Shown: positions 50,687-62,200 of the stretch, one piece after another | Layout: each line of letters begins with the position of its first letter | How positions within the stretch are numbered: the first letter of the stretch is position 1 | From: Pseudoscleropodium purum | Taxonomy: Eukaryota > Streptophyta > Bryopsida > Hypnales > Brachytheciaceae | Length of the DNA stretch: 64,000 bases | NCBI GenBank assembly: GCA_963969395.1 | Contig: OZ017798.1 | Coordinates: 16,112,173 to 16,176,172 of the forward strand | Direction of reading: 5' to 3' | Notes under the pieces: model-generated | Database searches by the model: none | What the model was told of the DNA's origin: nothing | The model's input: only the letters and a program-made list of their open reading frames with translations | Translations under genes and position numbers: made by a program

Positions 50687-52074
50687 CTTGACCGACGAAG
50701 GTCACTCACTCTCTCCACTTTTGTGTCCCCTCTGATCACAATCGCTGCGTCACTCCTGCAACGAGACACCCGCAAACAGTATTAGGAATTCGGAAGTCAA
50801 AAGCGGTGGAGGGAGTAACTGCAACTACCGTCGCGAGGACGATCATCAACGAGACTCTCTACCGTTAGGCCACTCGCAGGCGGTTACTGACCCCGATTCC
50901 CAAGCATTCCTCAATATGGGTCGCACACCAGAAAATCCACGCACCTACATCTCCAAAACACAAATGCACGCCCACGGCTACAAATCCAAATCCAAAGTCA
51001 CACTCCTCCCTCTCAATAATGAACGTTCACCCATTCTTCCTACGGACCCAGTCTCTAGTTCTCCACTTCCACCACCACATCCCAACCAATACTTCCTGTC
51101 CAATTTACTCACCACGAAACCAACTGCCACCCCTCTCTCTCCTACTCGCAAGCCCCTCCAACGCACCTACATTCCCAGCCCAGTACACAGAATTCGCATT
51201 CTCCACTTCCTCAACCCAAACTCAAAGAAAAAGAAAAATTCCCAAACTCAACAGAACAATTCACGTCACTCCCAATTCCCACCCCTAAAAGCAACTCATC
51301 TCGCAATGTGCCCCCATCTCAATTCTCACCCCACGCCACCCCACAAGATCTGCCCAAGACAAGAATCTCGCAACCTCCAAAAGCTCCAAACTTCCCCAAA
51401 GCAAGAAAGCGCCCAAGATTCCAAGAGATTCAACCGTCCCCACCCAAGCTGTAGGTCCCAAGAATCCCAACGATTAAAAACTCCAGAACTCCTGACACCC
51501 ACAGCAACTTCCTGACCCCAACACAAAGTCGTGACCCAAAGCTGAGTGAGCTCAATCCCACATGAAAGCGCTCCGCAAGCAGCCACCCGAGGCCCCAGAG
51601 CAGGTCCTACAAGACGGAGGGGAGTCTCACCATGGCCAAAAGTTCGTTGGGGAGAGTCGTCCCCTGAGCTCGACGATCGCGCATGATTCTGGAGTGGGGT
51701 AATGGGAGGAAATTATATTATAGGAAATGGGGCAGAGGCGAAGGAGAGGACGGGAGTAGGGGAAGCGGCTTGCGAGGTGGGGGAAGGGGTGTCCGTGAAA
51801 GGGGAGGAATCTGTCGCTGGGCGCTGGGCGCTGGGTGGGCGGGCGGACGCTGACTGCTCTTCGTCGGGGGCCAAGGGCCAACTGAAGGGTCACAAATGCA
51901 GCGCGTTTCCGGGGCCGGGGCCGGGAACGGTGAACGGGGATTACCAAGGCGTTGCGAGGAAGTTGCGACTTGCGCTCTGCGCCTTGCGAGTTCTTCTTCT
52001 TAATATACTACTCGGGGGCGGGGGCGGCTGCGTGCGCGGCCCTCTCGTGAGTAGGGTAGACAGTTCGGTGGGAG
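50687..52074 (-). promoter_or_regulatory. PHT1 leader and GC-rich upstream region
   Basis: Upstream of the PHT1 start, the plus strand is C/A-rich to about 51.6 kb, then strongly G-rich from 51.7 to 52.07 kb. This fits a long leader, perhaps with an intron, and a promoter island for the minus-strand gene. The Pro/Ser-rich open frames (50916-51515 plus, 51627-51947 minus) are compositional. The island ends precisely where a short transposon begins (52075). I could not locate a TATA box or phosphate-response P1BS element with confidence. Confidence 0.45.
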
Positions 52075-52309
52075 GGGAGGATTGACCCCTCTATTGCCCC
52101 GTGTTTTACCCTGGTAGAAAACCCAGGGTAAAATATCATAGGTCTATTGTCACCTATGATAAAATTTGCAGATTTTGAATTCATATTTGGATTCAAGAGA
52201 TCTTAAATTAGCTAGGGGACATGACGATATACAAAATTTAAGCAGTATAAAATAGGGGGCAATTTTGACATTTATCCTCTAGAGAGGCAATAGAGGGGTC
52301 AATCCTCCC
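52075..52309. mobile_element. Short inverted-repeat transposon (MITE-like), family 5, copy A
   Basis: A 235-bp element with perfect inverted ends of 24 bp. The core 'ggattgacccctctattgcc' at 52079-52098 is mirrored at 52286-52305. The interior contains a second short hairpin (taccctgg...ccagggta) and 'gcaattttgacatttatcc'. A related, inverted copy is at 58728-58949, and two weaker relics lie just downstream. It is inserted at the edge of the PHT1 GC-rich upstream region. Confidence 0.85.
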
Positions 52310-52359
52310 TAGCTGTCGAGTCTATAGTAGTGCACTGAGCCTCTTGGGGAGGCCATTGT

Positions 52360-52930
52360 ACCTCGTGTTTAACCCCTCTAAATACACACAAGAAACCGTT
52401 TCTTTTCTACACAAATTTTTTGGCAAACTTTGACTATATATTTGCAATGAGAATATCCAAATAAGCTAGGAGAGGTGATAATAATAAAATTAATATGGCA
52501 CAAAATAGGGATATTTTTTTACATTCACCCTTGATTGAACCTCCACAAGAAGCTCATTAGACTCGACCATGGTGAAGGAGGAAGGACGAGGCATTGGATT
52601 GGCCAGGGTATAAACCCTTTTATTGCTTCCTACTTTGTACTCTACAAATGCTACTATGCCACCATTACAATAGATGATGAATAGTATTCTCTTATGATAA
52701 ATAGATTAGACTATACTGAATCACCATTTTAATATAGCACTTTGAGCTTCTACAAATTAAAACACAAAAAAAATAGTTCAAAGGAAGTTTCAAGAATAAT
52801 TTTCTTACCAAGGATGATGAAATTTGAAAATTTTGAATTCATAGTTGGAAGTTAAGACCTTAGATTAGGTAAATGAGGTTGCAAAACACAAAATTATCAT
52901 CCAAAATTATAGAATAGTTTTCTTTTTCTT
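52360..52930. repeat. Two degenerate relics related to family 5
   Basis: At about 52368-52560, 'taacccctcta' and 'ggcacaaaatagggatat...acattcaccct' echo the family-5 ends and interior. At about 52795-52925, 'gatgaaatttgaaaattttgaattcatagttgga.gttaagacctta' and 'cacaaaattatca' echo its interior. No ends are intact. The order suggests repeated insertion into the same neighbourhood, or older relatives. Confidence 0.5.
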
Positions 52931-53379
52931 CAAATGTGGATGACCTAAAGAAACAAAATCTCAATGCCATGCCCCCATAAGGGCTTATAGCGCTAATGAG
53001 GCATAATCCAAAAATGACCTCATTTTTTATTACAAAAGTTAATGCTATTGTATCATTGTATAACTTGGAAATTCCTTCCTTCTAGGATCTTAGGAAAAGA
53101 AGAATCTTCCTTCCTATAAAACCTAGAGAAAAGAAAAATCTCCCTTTCCATGAAATTAGAGAAAACTAATAGCTAGAAAAATTGGTTAAAAAATCCACTA
53201 ATAATTAAGAAAAGTCTTGAATGTCAAGGAAGACAAAGTGAAACTTCCGCCTATGCAAAGGTTAACAATGTTATGATTATTATGTTTTGCACTAATGATG
53301 CCAAAAATTTGCTCTAATTCCAAAATCACATGAAATTGAGAAGTATAAGAAAAAGATAGTTTAGAGTATTTTGATTGAT
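52931..53379. other. AT-rich spacer, no gene seen
   Basis: No gene or strong structure seen. Confidence 0.5.
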
Positions 53380-54700
53380 AGTATAAAGTTGATGTTTGCC
53401 AATGTTACTTCATATCCTATACTAATCAATCACTTCATCCTTGATGTCAACGGACTAATGATGTTATGTCATATTCCAAACTAACCGATTACTTTATACT
53501 CCACATTGACGGCTTGTGGCTCCAGTCACTTCATCTTTAAGGTCAACGAACTAATGATGTTACGGCATGTCCCAAACTAACCAATCACTTTATACTCCAC
53601 ACTAATAGCTTGTGGCGTCACTTCATCCTCGAGGTCAACAAACTAATGATGTTAGGGCCGACATGTCCTGAATTAATCGATCAATTTACACTCTATGTTG
53701 ACGGTTTGTAGCATCACTTCATCCTCGAGGTCAACAGATTAATGACGTTACATCATATCCCAAACTAACTGATCATTTTATACTCCACGCTGACAGCTCG
53801 TGACGTAACTTCATCTCAGTCACTTTATACTCCATTTTGGTGGCTCACGGCATCACTTCACTATTAAGTTCAACAAAATGATAATGTTACGTCATATCCC
53901 AAACTAACCAATCATTTTATACTTCATATTAACGGCTTGTAGCATAACTTCATCCATGAGGTCAATAGACTAATGATGTTACGTCATGTCCCAAACTAAC
54001 CGACACTTTATACCCTAAGTTGACAATTTGTGATTCTAGTCACTTCATCCTTGAGGTCAACAAACTAATGATGTTACACCATATCCCAAACTGCTTAACC
54101 AATCACTTTATACTCCAAGTTGACGGCTCATGGCATCACTTCATTGTTGAGTTCAATGGAATGATAACGTTACGTCATATCCCATACTAACCAATCACTT
54201 TATACTCCACATCGACAACTAGTAGAGTCACTTCATCTTTGAGGTCACCAGACTAATGATGTTACTCATATTTCAAACTAATTAGTCACTGGTGACTACT
54301 TGTGGCTCCAATCACTTTATTATTGTGTTCAATGGTCTAACAATGTTACATCATATCCCAAACTAACGAGTCACTTTATACTCTACATTGATGGCTCATG
54401 GTTTTGGTCACTTCATCCTTGAGGTCAAAAATCTGATGATATTACATTGTATTTCAAATTCATTGGTCATTTTATACTCCACATTGATAGCTAGTGGAGT
54501 CATTTCAGCCTTGAGGTCAAAAGATTGGTAGTGTTACTTCATATCCTAAACTAAATGGTCACTTTATATTCCATGTTGACAACTCGTAGAGTCACTTCAT
54601 ACTTCATACTCCAAATTGGTGATGGTATTTCATATCCCAAACAAACTAGTCACTTTATATGCCAAATTGATGACTTGTGTAGTCCCTTTACCTTTGAAGT
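53380..54700. repeat. Tandem repeat array 2 (units of about 90-96 bp)
   Basis: Head-to-tail units carry 'aatgatgttac.tcatatcccaaactaacc', 'aatcactttatactccacattgacggctcgtg' and 'cacttcatccttgaggtcaac'. Measured spacings include 96 bp (53457 to 53553) and 91 bp (53553 to 53644). About thirteen units are present. It is the same family as array 1 at 38335-39320, but this array is longer and more regular. Non-coding. Confidence 0.85.
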
Positions 54701-55069
54701 TAAACCCTCAGAACAAAATAGCACTTAAAGGGGAAAAAATTGCTAAAAAAATTCAAATTAAAAAAAAATCTTGGATGAAATCACCAAATAGTGGATGAAA
54801 ATAGAATTGTGAATATATTATATGTGCTAATGTGATGTTTTCTATTCAATATGTAGATGAATGTTGAAATTTGGAGCACATCTATAATATTTTGTATTGC
54901 TACTATTGCATTTCATTAAAATTTAAAAGAATTCCATGGCCAAAGTTGACTATGTTTTTTTATGCTTGAAGTCAATAGATGATGGTGTTATTTTATAACT
55001 AAAGTTGATAGATGACAATGTGACTTCATGGCCAAAGATGATGGCTCACATTATTGCTTTACACTCAAA
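54701..55069. other. AT-rich spacer with array-2 remnants
   Basis: Scattered 'acttcat.gccaaagatgatggctcac' pieces related to the array. No gene. Confidence 0.5.
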
Positions 55070-55390
55070 GTCAATCCTCTTTTCACATGTAGAATCTAAA
55101 AAATTGGTCAACGAAAAAATATGAGGTTAAAGGGCATAGCATGTATAACCCCAATCAATTTACATCTTTTCAAAATCTACTCTACAATTTTTTTTAATTG
55201 AGTTTTTAATGTGCTTTTTTCTCCAAAATTTAGTGTATTTTAGGTTCATTTTTTAGAGACTTCAACATTAAAAAATCAAGATTTGCAATGGACACCCTTG
55301 CACAAAATCTTGAATAGAAAAATCATGATCATTCATTTTCAAAATAAAAATTTTGATGCTAAAACTTGACTTCAAAAAGAACTTTCCAAA
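55070..55390 (+). repeat. Dispersed repeat family 4, copy
   Basis: It shares 'gaggttaaagggcat', 'aatctactctacaattttt', 'caagatttgcaatggacacccttgc', 'acaaaatcttgaatagaaaaatcatga' and the flanking order with copies at 32695-33050 (inverted), 56365-56640 and 60960-61290. Confidence 0.75.
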
Positions 55391-55429
55391 AATATAGATT
55401 ATTAAAAATGATAATTTAATAAACATCAA

Positions 55430-56160
55430 CTTTAAGATGAAGTGACAACTTGAGCGTTACCTTGAGGAAACTTCATTCGTAGACTTTGGAAATGATGTGG
55501 CAATTTGAGCTCACGACTTCAAGGATGAAGTAATGAAGTACAACTTCAATCTTTGGCTTCAAACATGAAGTGATAAATGCAACTATTGACTTTAGATTAC
55601 ATGACTTCAACATGAAGCGAAAGCTTCATCATTAAGTTCAAGCATAAAATAGTGATTGTTTGAATGAAACAACTTTAATAATAAAGTGTAGCTTCAAGAA
55701 TTAAAGGTATACAAAATAAAATGGCATTTTAGAAATGAAGTGATGATTTTAAAACTTCATGAATATAGTAGGTACTTCAAATAATTAGGTTATATAGACC
55801 TATTACAATATATAATTCACTGGATATAATAACAATCTCAAGTGTATTTGGAATTTCAAATATAGGCTTGTAGTCTCATATTGTAGTAATTTTGTAGAAT
55901 AATTAAAAAAAATATGTATGTAATACAAGATTTGAATATTTGGGATATTTTTTTTATTGATGTAAAGTAACAATTCTTCAAGGTAAAATGAGTCAATTGA
56001 ATGCAAGATTGTAGGAAAAAAAATAAAGTGGCAACTTTAGAAATGAAATGTCAAAGTTCAAAACTAAGAAATAAATTGTATGTCATTCAAGTATTGAATG
56101 TTATGACTAGTAGATCCAATTAAGGTCACTAATCTTTTGGAAATTTAACCCCCAAATGCC
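55430..56160. other. AT-rich spacer; inverted relics of the 90-bp repeat
   Basis: Pieces such as 'aaggatgaagtaatgaagt' and 'acttcaacatgaagcgaaagcttcat' at 55430-55760 are inverted relatives of the tandem-array unit. No gene seen. Confidence 0.45.
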
Positions 56161-56164
56161 CAAG

Positions 56165-56640
56165 GCTTTGTTTGAGCTTCTTGATATTTGCACAAAACTA
56201 TACAAAAAATCCAAATTTTGAAAACTTTATCAATTTTGTTTTATTAAAGTTGTAAACATAGAAATTCAAATTACTTAAGTTATAAATCATATAGGAAAAG
56301 AAATTAGAACAATATCAGTTATGGATTAAAAGATTATAACATTTCATCAAAAGAATGCTATTTGAAGTCTTTCAATCCTTTTTTTACATGTCAAATTTAT
56401 AAAGTAGGTCAGGACATAAATGTGAAGTTAAAGAACAAAACATATATAATCTTAATTGAATTATGGCTTTTAAAAATTTATTCTATAATTTTTTTAATGA
56501 ATTTTGAATTGATTTGGGCTATTTTCAAGTTAATTCTTTTTAATTTTAACTCTCAAATTTATGAATTTATGCATTATAAATTTAAAATTTACATTTTTCA
56601 AGTTTTCAAAATTAAATATTTACAAGTTCGCATATTTTAA
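56165..56640 (+). repeat. Dispersed repeat family 4, longer decayed copy
   Basis: The right half (56365-56640) matches the family-4 core. The left half ('actttatcaattt', 'gttgtaaacata.aaattcaaa', 'atggattaaaagattataac', 'tcaaaagaatg.tatttgaagtctttcaatcc') matches 60750-60985, so the element is about 550 bp in its longer form. Internal open frames are fortuitous. Confidence 0.6.
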
Positions 56641-58214
56641 AGAAATTAAATATATCAGCATTTGAAAATTTGAATACATATATTAGGAATACGAAGAGCA
56701 TTGAAGTACCTAGTGTAGCAATATTACTCCCCTTCTATCCATTTACTATATGCAAAAAATGATTATATTTCCAATTTTAATAAGTACCTTTATGCCTCTT
56801 GCAAAATTCAACTTCAACTACTTTTCCTTTCTCTTTGTCAAATTTTATTACAAGTTTAAATTGGGCAAAGTTTATAAGTCTATATTTTTTGTTGAAGGTA
56901 ATTGCATTTAAAATTAAGAAGTACCTAAAATTCATTGCTTGACATGAAAATGTTTTACATTTTTAATGGTATTTAAAGATTAATGTATATTAAGGTAAAT
57001 GCTTGGTACTTGTCATGCGCCAATTTAATTGATGTTACAATTTTGAAGTTTTCAAAATTCAAATCTAATAAATGTAGGTTAAATTTCACACTATATTATT
57101 CAATTGTCAATTGTCTTCTTTTGTTTACGAAATGTACTAATAAATACACCAATACTTTAGGAAGGTTTTGAAATTGAATATAAATTTGAATTTGTAAATT
57201 TGTAACTTATCTTATGGGAAACCTCACTTTGTCTCTTATGCAACTTTTTAGGTTGCATGAGCTCAAGATCAACTTTCAATTTTCAATTCATACTACCTAA
57301 GTTCTATACCTCCAATATTTATTTGATTAAGAAATACAATCCATATAGTTTTAAATTGAATCTATGGAGGTTCAATAGATTGAAATCGGATGGGATTTCT
57401 TCTATTTATTATTAAACACAATTACCTATAGATAGCAAAAAAAAATAGTGTAGTTTTCTGGATTTCTATTCCTTGATCATAGAAAATTATCCTTAACCAT
57501 TGCTCAATCAATTAGACATATGCTAAAACATATAACATTGTTGAACAGAAGTCATATTGGTTGAGATTCAATTGGATCCTTGTGCAGGAGATTTGATTTT
57601 ATCTCTAGAACCAATGAAAAAACAAAATCTTCTATTAATTGTATACATCATATTGTGCATATGATAAGTTTATTATATATAATTACACTTTGTGGATTGA
57701 ATTGTTGCCTAACTTCAAGTGGACTCTTTTTTTTTCCATAAACTTTAGAAACACGTTTTCACCAAAGTTTCAAAGGTATGATATTGTTTTCCTTATGTCA
57801 CAAGCATCCAATACTACTAAACTTTATTGTCATGGATAGATGAAGTATGCCTGTGATCGTGTTGGATAGTCGGTTTTTGCTGCAAGTACTAATGTACGGC
57901 AGTGTACAGCAGTGACATATATCCTGCTTTCCTGATTTTTTATTTTTTATTTTTTGACACAAATGCAATGTAACCATTTCCTGATTTTTATTTTTATTTA
58001 TACACAAATGAAACAGGAATTCATTGCATAAAATAAAATAAACCATTTCATGATTTGAGTGCATGAATCATTTCACCCATACATGAATGACTAAGATAGG
58101 ATAAGCAGATCCAATACGGAATGCAGTCAAATTTGGAGTTCTACTTTTGAATCCAATTGGTTCCTAATGTTATTTCTATTGCATTGACTGTACAATTGAG
58201 ACTCAAAGTTTGTT
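56641..58214. other. AT-rich spacer, no gene seen
   Basis: AT-rich. A short 'gtactaatgtacggcagtgtacagcagtg' patch is near 57885-57915. No supported gene. Confidence 0.5.
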
Positions 58215-58460
58215 TTAGTTTTTTTAACCTGTAAATGATGTTGTCGACGTTTTGTGTCTTATGAAAGACAAAGAATCCTTTTGTGTAGGATAGAAGTGCA
58301 ATTATTCATCCTCGGAATTTTGTTATGAATAGAGGTCGGAGGTCTTTTATACTAGTTTTGACTTCTTATGAGTGCTTTCACATTTTTTAAGCCAATGATT
58401 CCTACGGAATCATTTGAAGGGATGATTTCCATGGTCACCAATCCATCTTTTAAAGGTTAA
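58215..58460 (+). repeat. Dispersed repeat family 2, copy
   Basis: 'gtgtaggatagaagtgcaattattcatcctcgga.ttttgtt', 'tagttttgacttct.atgag', 'attttttaagc.aatgattcc' and 'gatgatttcc' match 21520-21710 and 13.04-14.1 kb in order and orientation. Confidence 0.7.
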
Positions 58461-58727
58461 ACAAATGAAACTGAATTTTATTGCAAAGGGCAAAGTATAA
58501 GGCTAAAAGCTACATGTAGTTTGCCACAAAATACAGACAAACCACACAAATAGACCCACCTTAAAGATAAGAGGGGCGGCGCCTTGCAGGTGTATAGTAC
58601 AAAGAGGTCAAGAAGCCTCTCTTCACTTGCCGAGAGAAGAGCTAAAGCCCAAGATGTCACACCAGAAAGAAAGATGGAACTCAAAGTTTTGGAAATTGGA
58701 TTGAAAAGTCACCACTTAACCCCTAAA

Positions 58728-58949
58728 GGACCCCTCTATTGCCCCACCAGAGAATAAATGTCAAAAATTGTCCCCTATTTTGTGCCACTTAAGTTTTGTA
58801 TTTCATCCCGTCCTTTAGCGAATTTGGAGTCTATGATTGCAAACATGAATTCTGAAATTGCAAATTTTAGCATATGTGGCAAATACAATATTCCGGTGTT
58901 TTCTAAAAGGGTGAAACACGGGGCAATAGTAGAGAGGTCAATCCTCCCT
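58728..58949. mobile_element. Short inverted-repeat transposon (MITE-like), family 5, copy B (inverted)
   Basis: It begins 'ggacccctctattgcccc' (58728) and ends 'ggggcaatagtagagaggt' plus 'caatcctccct'. The interior 'aataaatgtcaaaaattg.cccctattttgt' is the reverse complement of the right half of copy A. The ends have a few substitutions and one small insertion, so this copy is older or differently derived. Confidence 0.8.
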
Positions 58950-59420
58950 GGCCAGAATCATGTGGACCACAGAATCTTGATGGCTTGAGGCTGAAACTCA
59001 CTCCCAGGAGTACCTTACCTTACCGTCGTATCTGACCAAGTCCGGCCCCTATGAAATCCGCAGATGCAGATACCTAGGCAGTGCCCTGTGGCTCGTGTCA
59101 TCCACAATGGTATCAATTGTGTCGTCTAGTCAAATATAGGTATCCTGCCATAGTATCAAGGGTGTCTTCTTCCGCCCAATATAGGTGCCCTACTAGTAAG
59201 TTACTCCGTACTAACGTATTCTTCGACAACCAGATTGGGCTGGCTGGTGGAGAGGAATCTCATCGACTACTGCCCGGCTCGACGGGCAGTAGCTTATTTT
59301 TTCTGGTATGACGTGATCCGGTTCTGTTGCTGCTGCCCGTGGATCTCAAGCCACAGCCGTGGACAGGATCTAACTAAGGTAACTTGATCTAAATTCGTCG
59401 GAAGCATAATTATATTGGAG
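58950..59420. other. Isolated moderate-GC segment, possible solo terminal repeat
   Basis: About 450 bp of less AT-rich, low-repeat sequence abuts the family-5 element. It contains 'ggtatcaattgtgtcgtctagtcaaatataggta' echoed by 'agtatcaagggtgtcttcttccgcccaatataggtg' (about 57 bp apart) and a strong hairpin at 59267-59292. No protein domain is visible in the 76-aa frame. A solo retrotransposon terminal repeat would fit, but no primer-binding site or paired copy is seen. Confidence 0.35.
59267..59292. other. Perfect hairpin followed by a T-run
   Basis: Arms 'ctactgcccg' and 'cgggcagtag' flank a 6-base loop (gctcga), followed by 'cttatttttt'. It looks like a factor-independent terminator, but in plant nuclear DNA it could instead mark a retroelement RNA structure or be chance. 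Confidence 0.6.
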
Positions 59421-60749
59421 CATGATGGTAGTTACTATTATTTCCTTATTATTTCTTTATTAATTTCTATTTCTTTAGTTGTTTCATTTGTTCTTTTGTT
59501 CAATCTTGTTGATAGTCTAGATTCTCTAGAAGGGGATTTTAGATTATCTTAAATTGACCAAGCATTTTTCGAATACTAAACTATGAATTTGAAAGTGTGG
59601 ACAAATAGGTGTATCTAGAATGCCGATCCTCAAGTGTTCACAAATAGAAGAGGTACATGCTAGGCAAGGATATGGAGGTGTGTGTGTTTTAGAAATGAAT
59701 CATAAGTAGAGTAAGCGACCCATTCTTGACAAGTACCCCATTTTTGTCGCGTAAGTTGTTCTATTTTTTTTATTAGCTCTAGTTTAGGTGACAACTCACA
59801 CATAGAGCATGATCAATGCCAATGATTGCAATATGTACATTGAAAGCCATTGGACATAGGTTCATTGTCATTACAAACAAACACTTTATTCATGCCGGCC
59901 TTCTTTTTAGAGGACCGGAGTTTTTATTTATCTTTTTATTTATCTACAATGAAAGCTACAATTATGACTTATATTGATTTTGTAATTAGCTTGTGGTCAA
60001 AAATAGAATGAACTATATAAGAAGAATAGGCTTAATGGATCTTTACAAAAAAATTTCATAGTAATTTCTTTTTTTGGGGGAAAAAGTGAAAAAAAATTCA
60101 AATCCTTTTGAAATATATTTCATTGTATAGGGACTTTTTTTCCTCTCCAAACCCATCATGCACATATGTTCAATTCTATAAGTGGTTGGAAATGGGTCTT
60201 CAACTTCTACGTGAGCATGAACCTTAGAGTTGTATTTTACTATATATCATGTTTCATTCAATTTTCAAAATTTGATTGGTGGAGAGCTTGAAACTTGGGA
60301 CTTTGTGGTTGATTGTATTTGTCATACATGATTTAAATCATTTATGAAAAATAATATACACCTTCAAATAACATTAATTTTTAACAAATGTTCCTAAGCT
60401 ATGAAAGTAGAACAATGTCAAAGCTAATTACTATTAATAGTTCTTTGTATATCAATATAGCTTTGTTCCTCCAAATCACAAGTGTCCTAATTTTTGAAGT
60501 GGAGGAAAACATCCTTCCACTTCCAAATGTTATGATCTTTAGACATGTCAAAGAATCAAACCTTGAAAATTGGTGAAGAGGTAGAAATATAAGATCATAT
60601 TGTTAAAAGTTGAGAAGAAATTTCCAAATTTTTCCAATATGATATAAATAAAATTTAGACATAAAATCTTCATTTTTGCAAGCTAGCATGGTCACTTAGA
60701 GCTTTATGATTATTGTGCAAGGTTCAAAATGAGTTCATATTAAAGCCCA
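59421..60749. other. AT-rich spacer, no gene seen
   Basis: AT-rich; no supported gene. Confidence 0.5.
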
Positions 60750-61290
60750 AGTTTTGATAAGTTTTATCAATTTAAAAAAAATTATAACCATACAAATTCA
60801 AACTAGGCATGTTATGAAAAAATATAGAATAGAAAAGACAAAAATATCCCATACTTACAGATTGAAAAAACAAATTGGACATGTCATAAAATACATAGAA
60901 TTGGAAAGACACCAATACCCTATATGGATTGAAAGATTATAATGCTTGATAAAAAAGATGTTAAGATTGTGATAGTGATTTGATGTCTTTTAATCCATTT
61001 TGATATGTCAAATCTAAAATTGAGGTTGTAAAAGAAATATGAGATCAAAAGACATGACATTTATAGTCTAACCATAATTGATTTAAAGGTTCTCAAAATA
61101 AACTCTACAATTCTTTTGAAGAAATTTTCAATCTAATTTCACTCTAAAGTCTAGTATATTTGAAGTTCATCTCTAAAAGTCCCTCATTCTAAAAAAAATC
61201 AAGATCTGCAATAGACACCCTTGCACAAAATCTCCAATAGAAAAATCATGAACAATTTTTTTCTCAAAATTGGATCTTTGACATTTAATT
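60750..61290 (+). repeat. Dispersed repeat family 4, longest copy
   Basis: Contains both halves of the element: 'ttttatcaattta...ttataaccatacaaattcaaa' through 'attgaaagattataat', then 'gatatgtcaaatctaaaattgaggt' and 'caagatctgcaatagacacccttgc...aatagaaaaatcatgaac'. Within it 'aggcatgttatgaaaaaatatagaatagaaaagaca' and 'ggacatgtcataaaatacatagaattggaaagaca' are a short tandem duplication. Confidence 0.7.
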
Positions 61291-61439
61291 AAACAAGATT
61301 ATAAAGGATATTCAACTAAAAAAAATACCAAAAATAAAACTATGGTGAGATTTTCTTTAACTTCAATGTTTAGTCAACACAAAAGTTATGGTGTCTTTGG
61401 CATTTATGGTTAAATTATAATACATTTGTATCTTAAGTT

Positions 61440-62200
61440 GGTTAGTTAGTTAGTTGAGTTGAGTTTGTTATGGTGAGATTTCCTTGATTGTGTGTCCCTT
61501 GGTTGCATTTTTAATACCATCGAAAAGCTCTTTGTGAGAAGTGGTGCATAGGCTTTGTCTAATTGTCTTGTAGCATTTGGACCTACGGATTTTTTTAGTT
61601 ATTTTTTAATTAAAAAATTAAAAAAATACTTTTATTTTTATTAGTGTACCTTGTGTTGTTCTTACAATCAAAATTAAATTAAATTAAAAAATTAAAAAAT
61701 AATCAGAAATTCAGTAGTTTTCACATTGTAAATTAGAACACTATAAAACAAAGCCCATGCATCCTTCCTCACAAAGGGATTTCTGACAATACAAAGAATG
61801 GAAGGAGGGAATGCACAATCCTTGAGATCTCACTCTCACAACAAACAAATAAAAGAAACAAAACAAATAGCCTAACTTCCATCCATCCATACCTTTAAGT
61901 TAAGCTCTTTGATTGTTTATTTGTTTGATTTGTTACATTGAAATCTCCTAGACCTTGCGTCCTTCAATTCAGCGTTCTTGGAACCATCAAAAAGCCCTTA
62001 ACAAGGAGGGGTGCACGGGCTTTATTTTGTGATGTTTGGACCTACAATGTGAAATTATTGAATTTCAAAGTCTCTATGAATTAAAAAATTAGAAAATCAC
62101 TTCTACTTTTATTTTGATTGTGGCAATAGCACAAGGCACACTAGTAAGATATGAAATTTTGACTATAGTGACAGCACATGACACACTAATTCTTCATGAT
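61440..62200. repeat. Dispersed repeat family 3 cluster: plus, minus, plus copies
   Basis: There are three adjacent copies of the 24670-24915 repeat. 61440-61680 is plus, 61700-61920 minus, and 61925-62180 plus. Shared words are 'tttgttacattgaaatct', 'accatc.aaaagc.ctt..caaggagg', 'ggctttgttttgt', 'tttggacctac' and 'tacttttatttttat'. The head-to-head pair could form a large hairpin. Confidence 0.7.

Noticed and set aside
50916..51515. A 199-aa Pro/Ser/Thr-rich frame
   Set aside because: Low-complexity C/A-rich DNA upstream of PHT1, more simply its leader; no domain or splice evidence.
38335..54700. Regularly spaced repeats as possible CRISPR arrays
   Set aside because: Units are adjacent, diverged 75-110 bp tandem repeats without identical short repeats and unique spacers; the host is a plant and no cas genes are present.
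59267..59302. The hairpin plus T-run as a true bacterial terminator
   Set aside because: The window is plant nuclear DNA and no bacterial gene precedes it; kept only as a structural observation.
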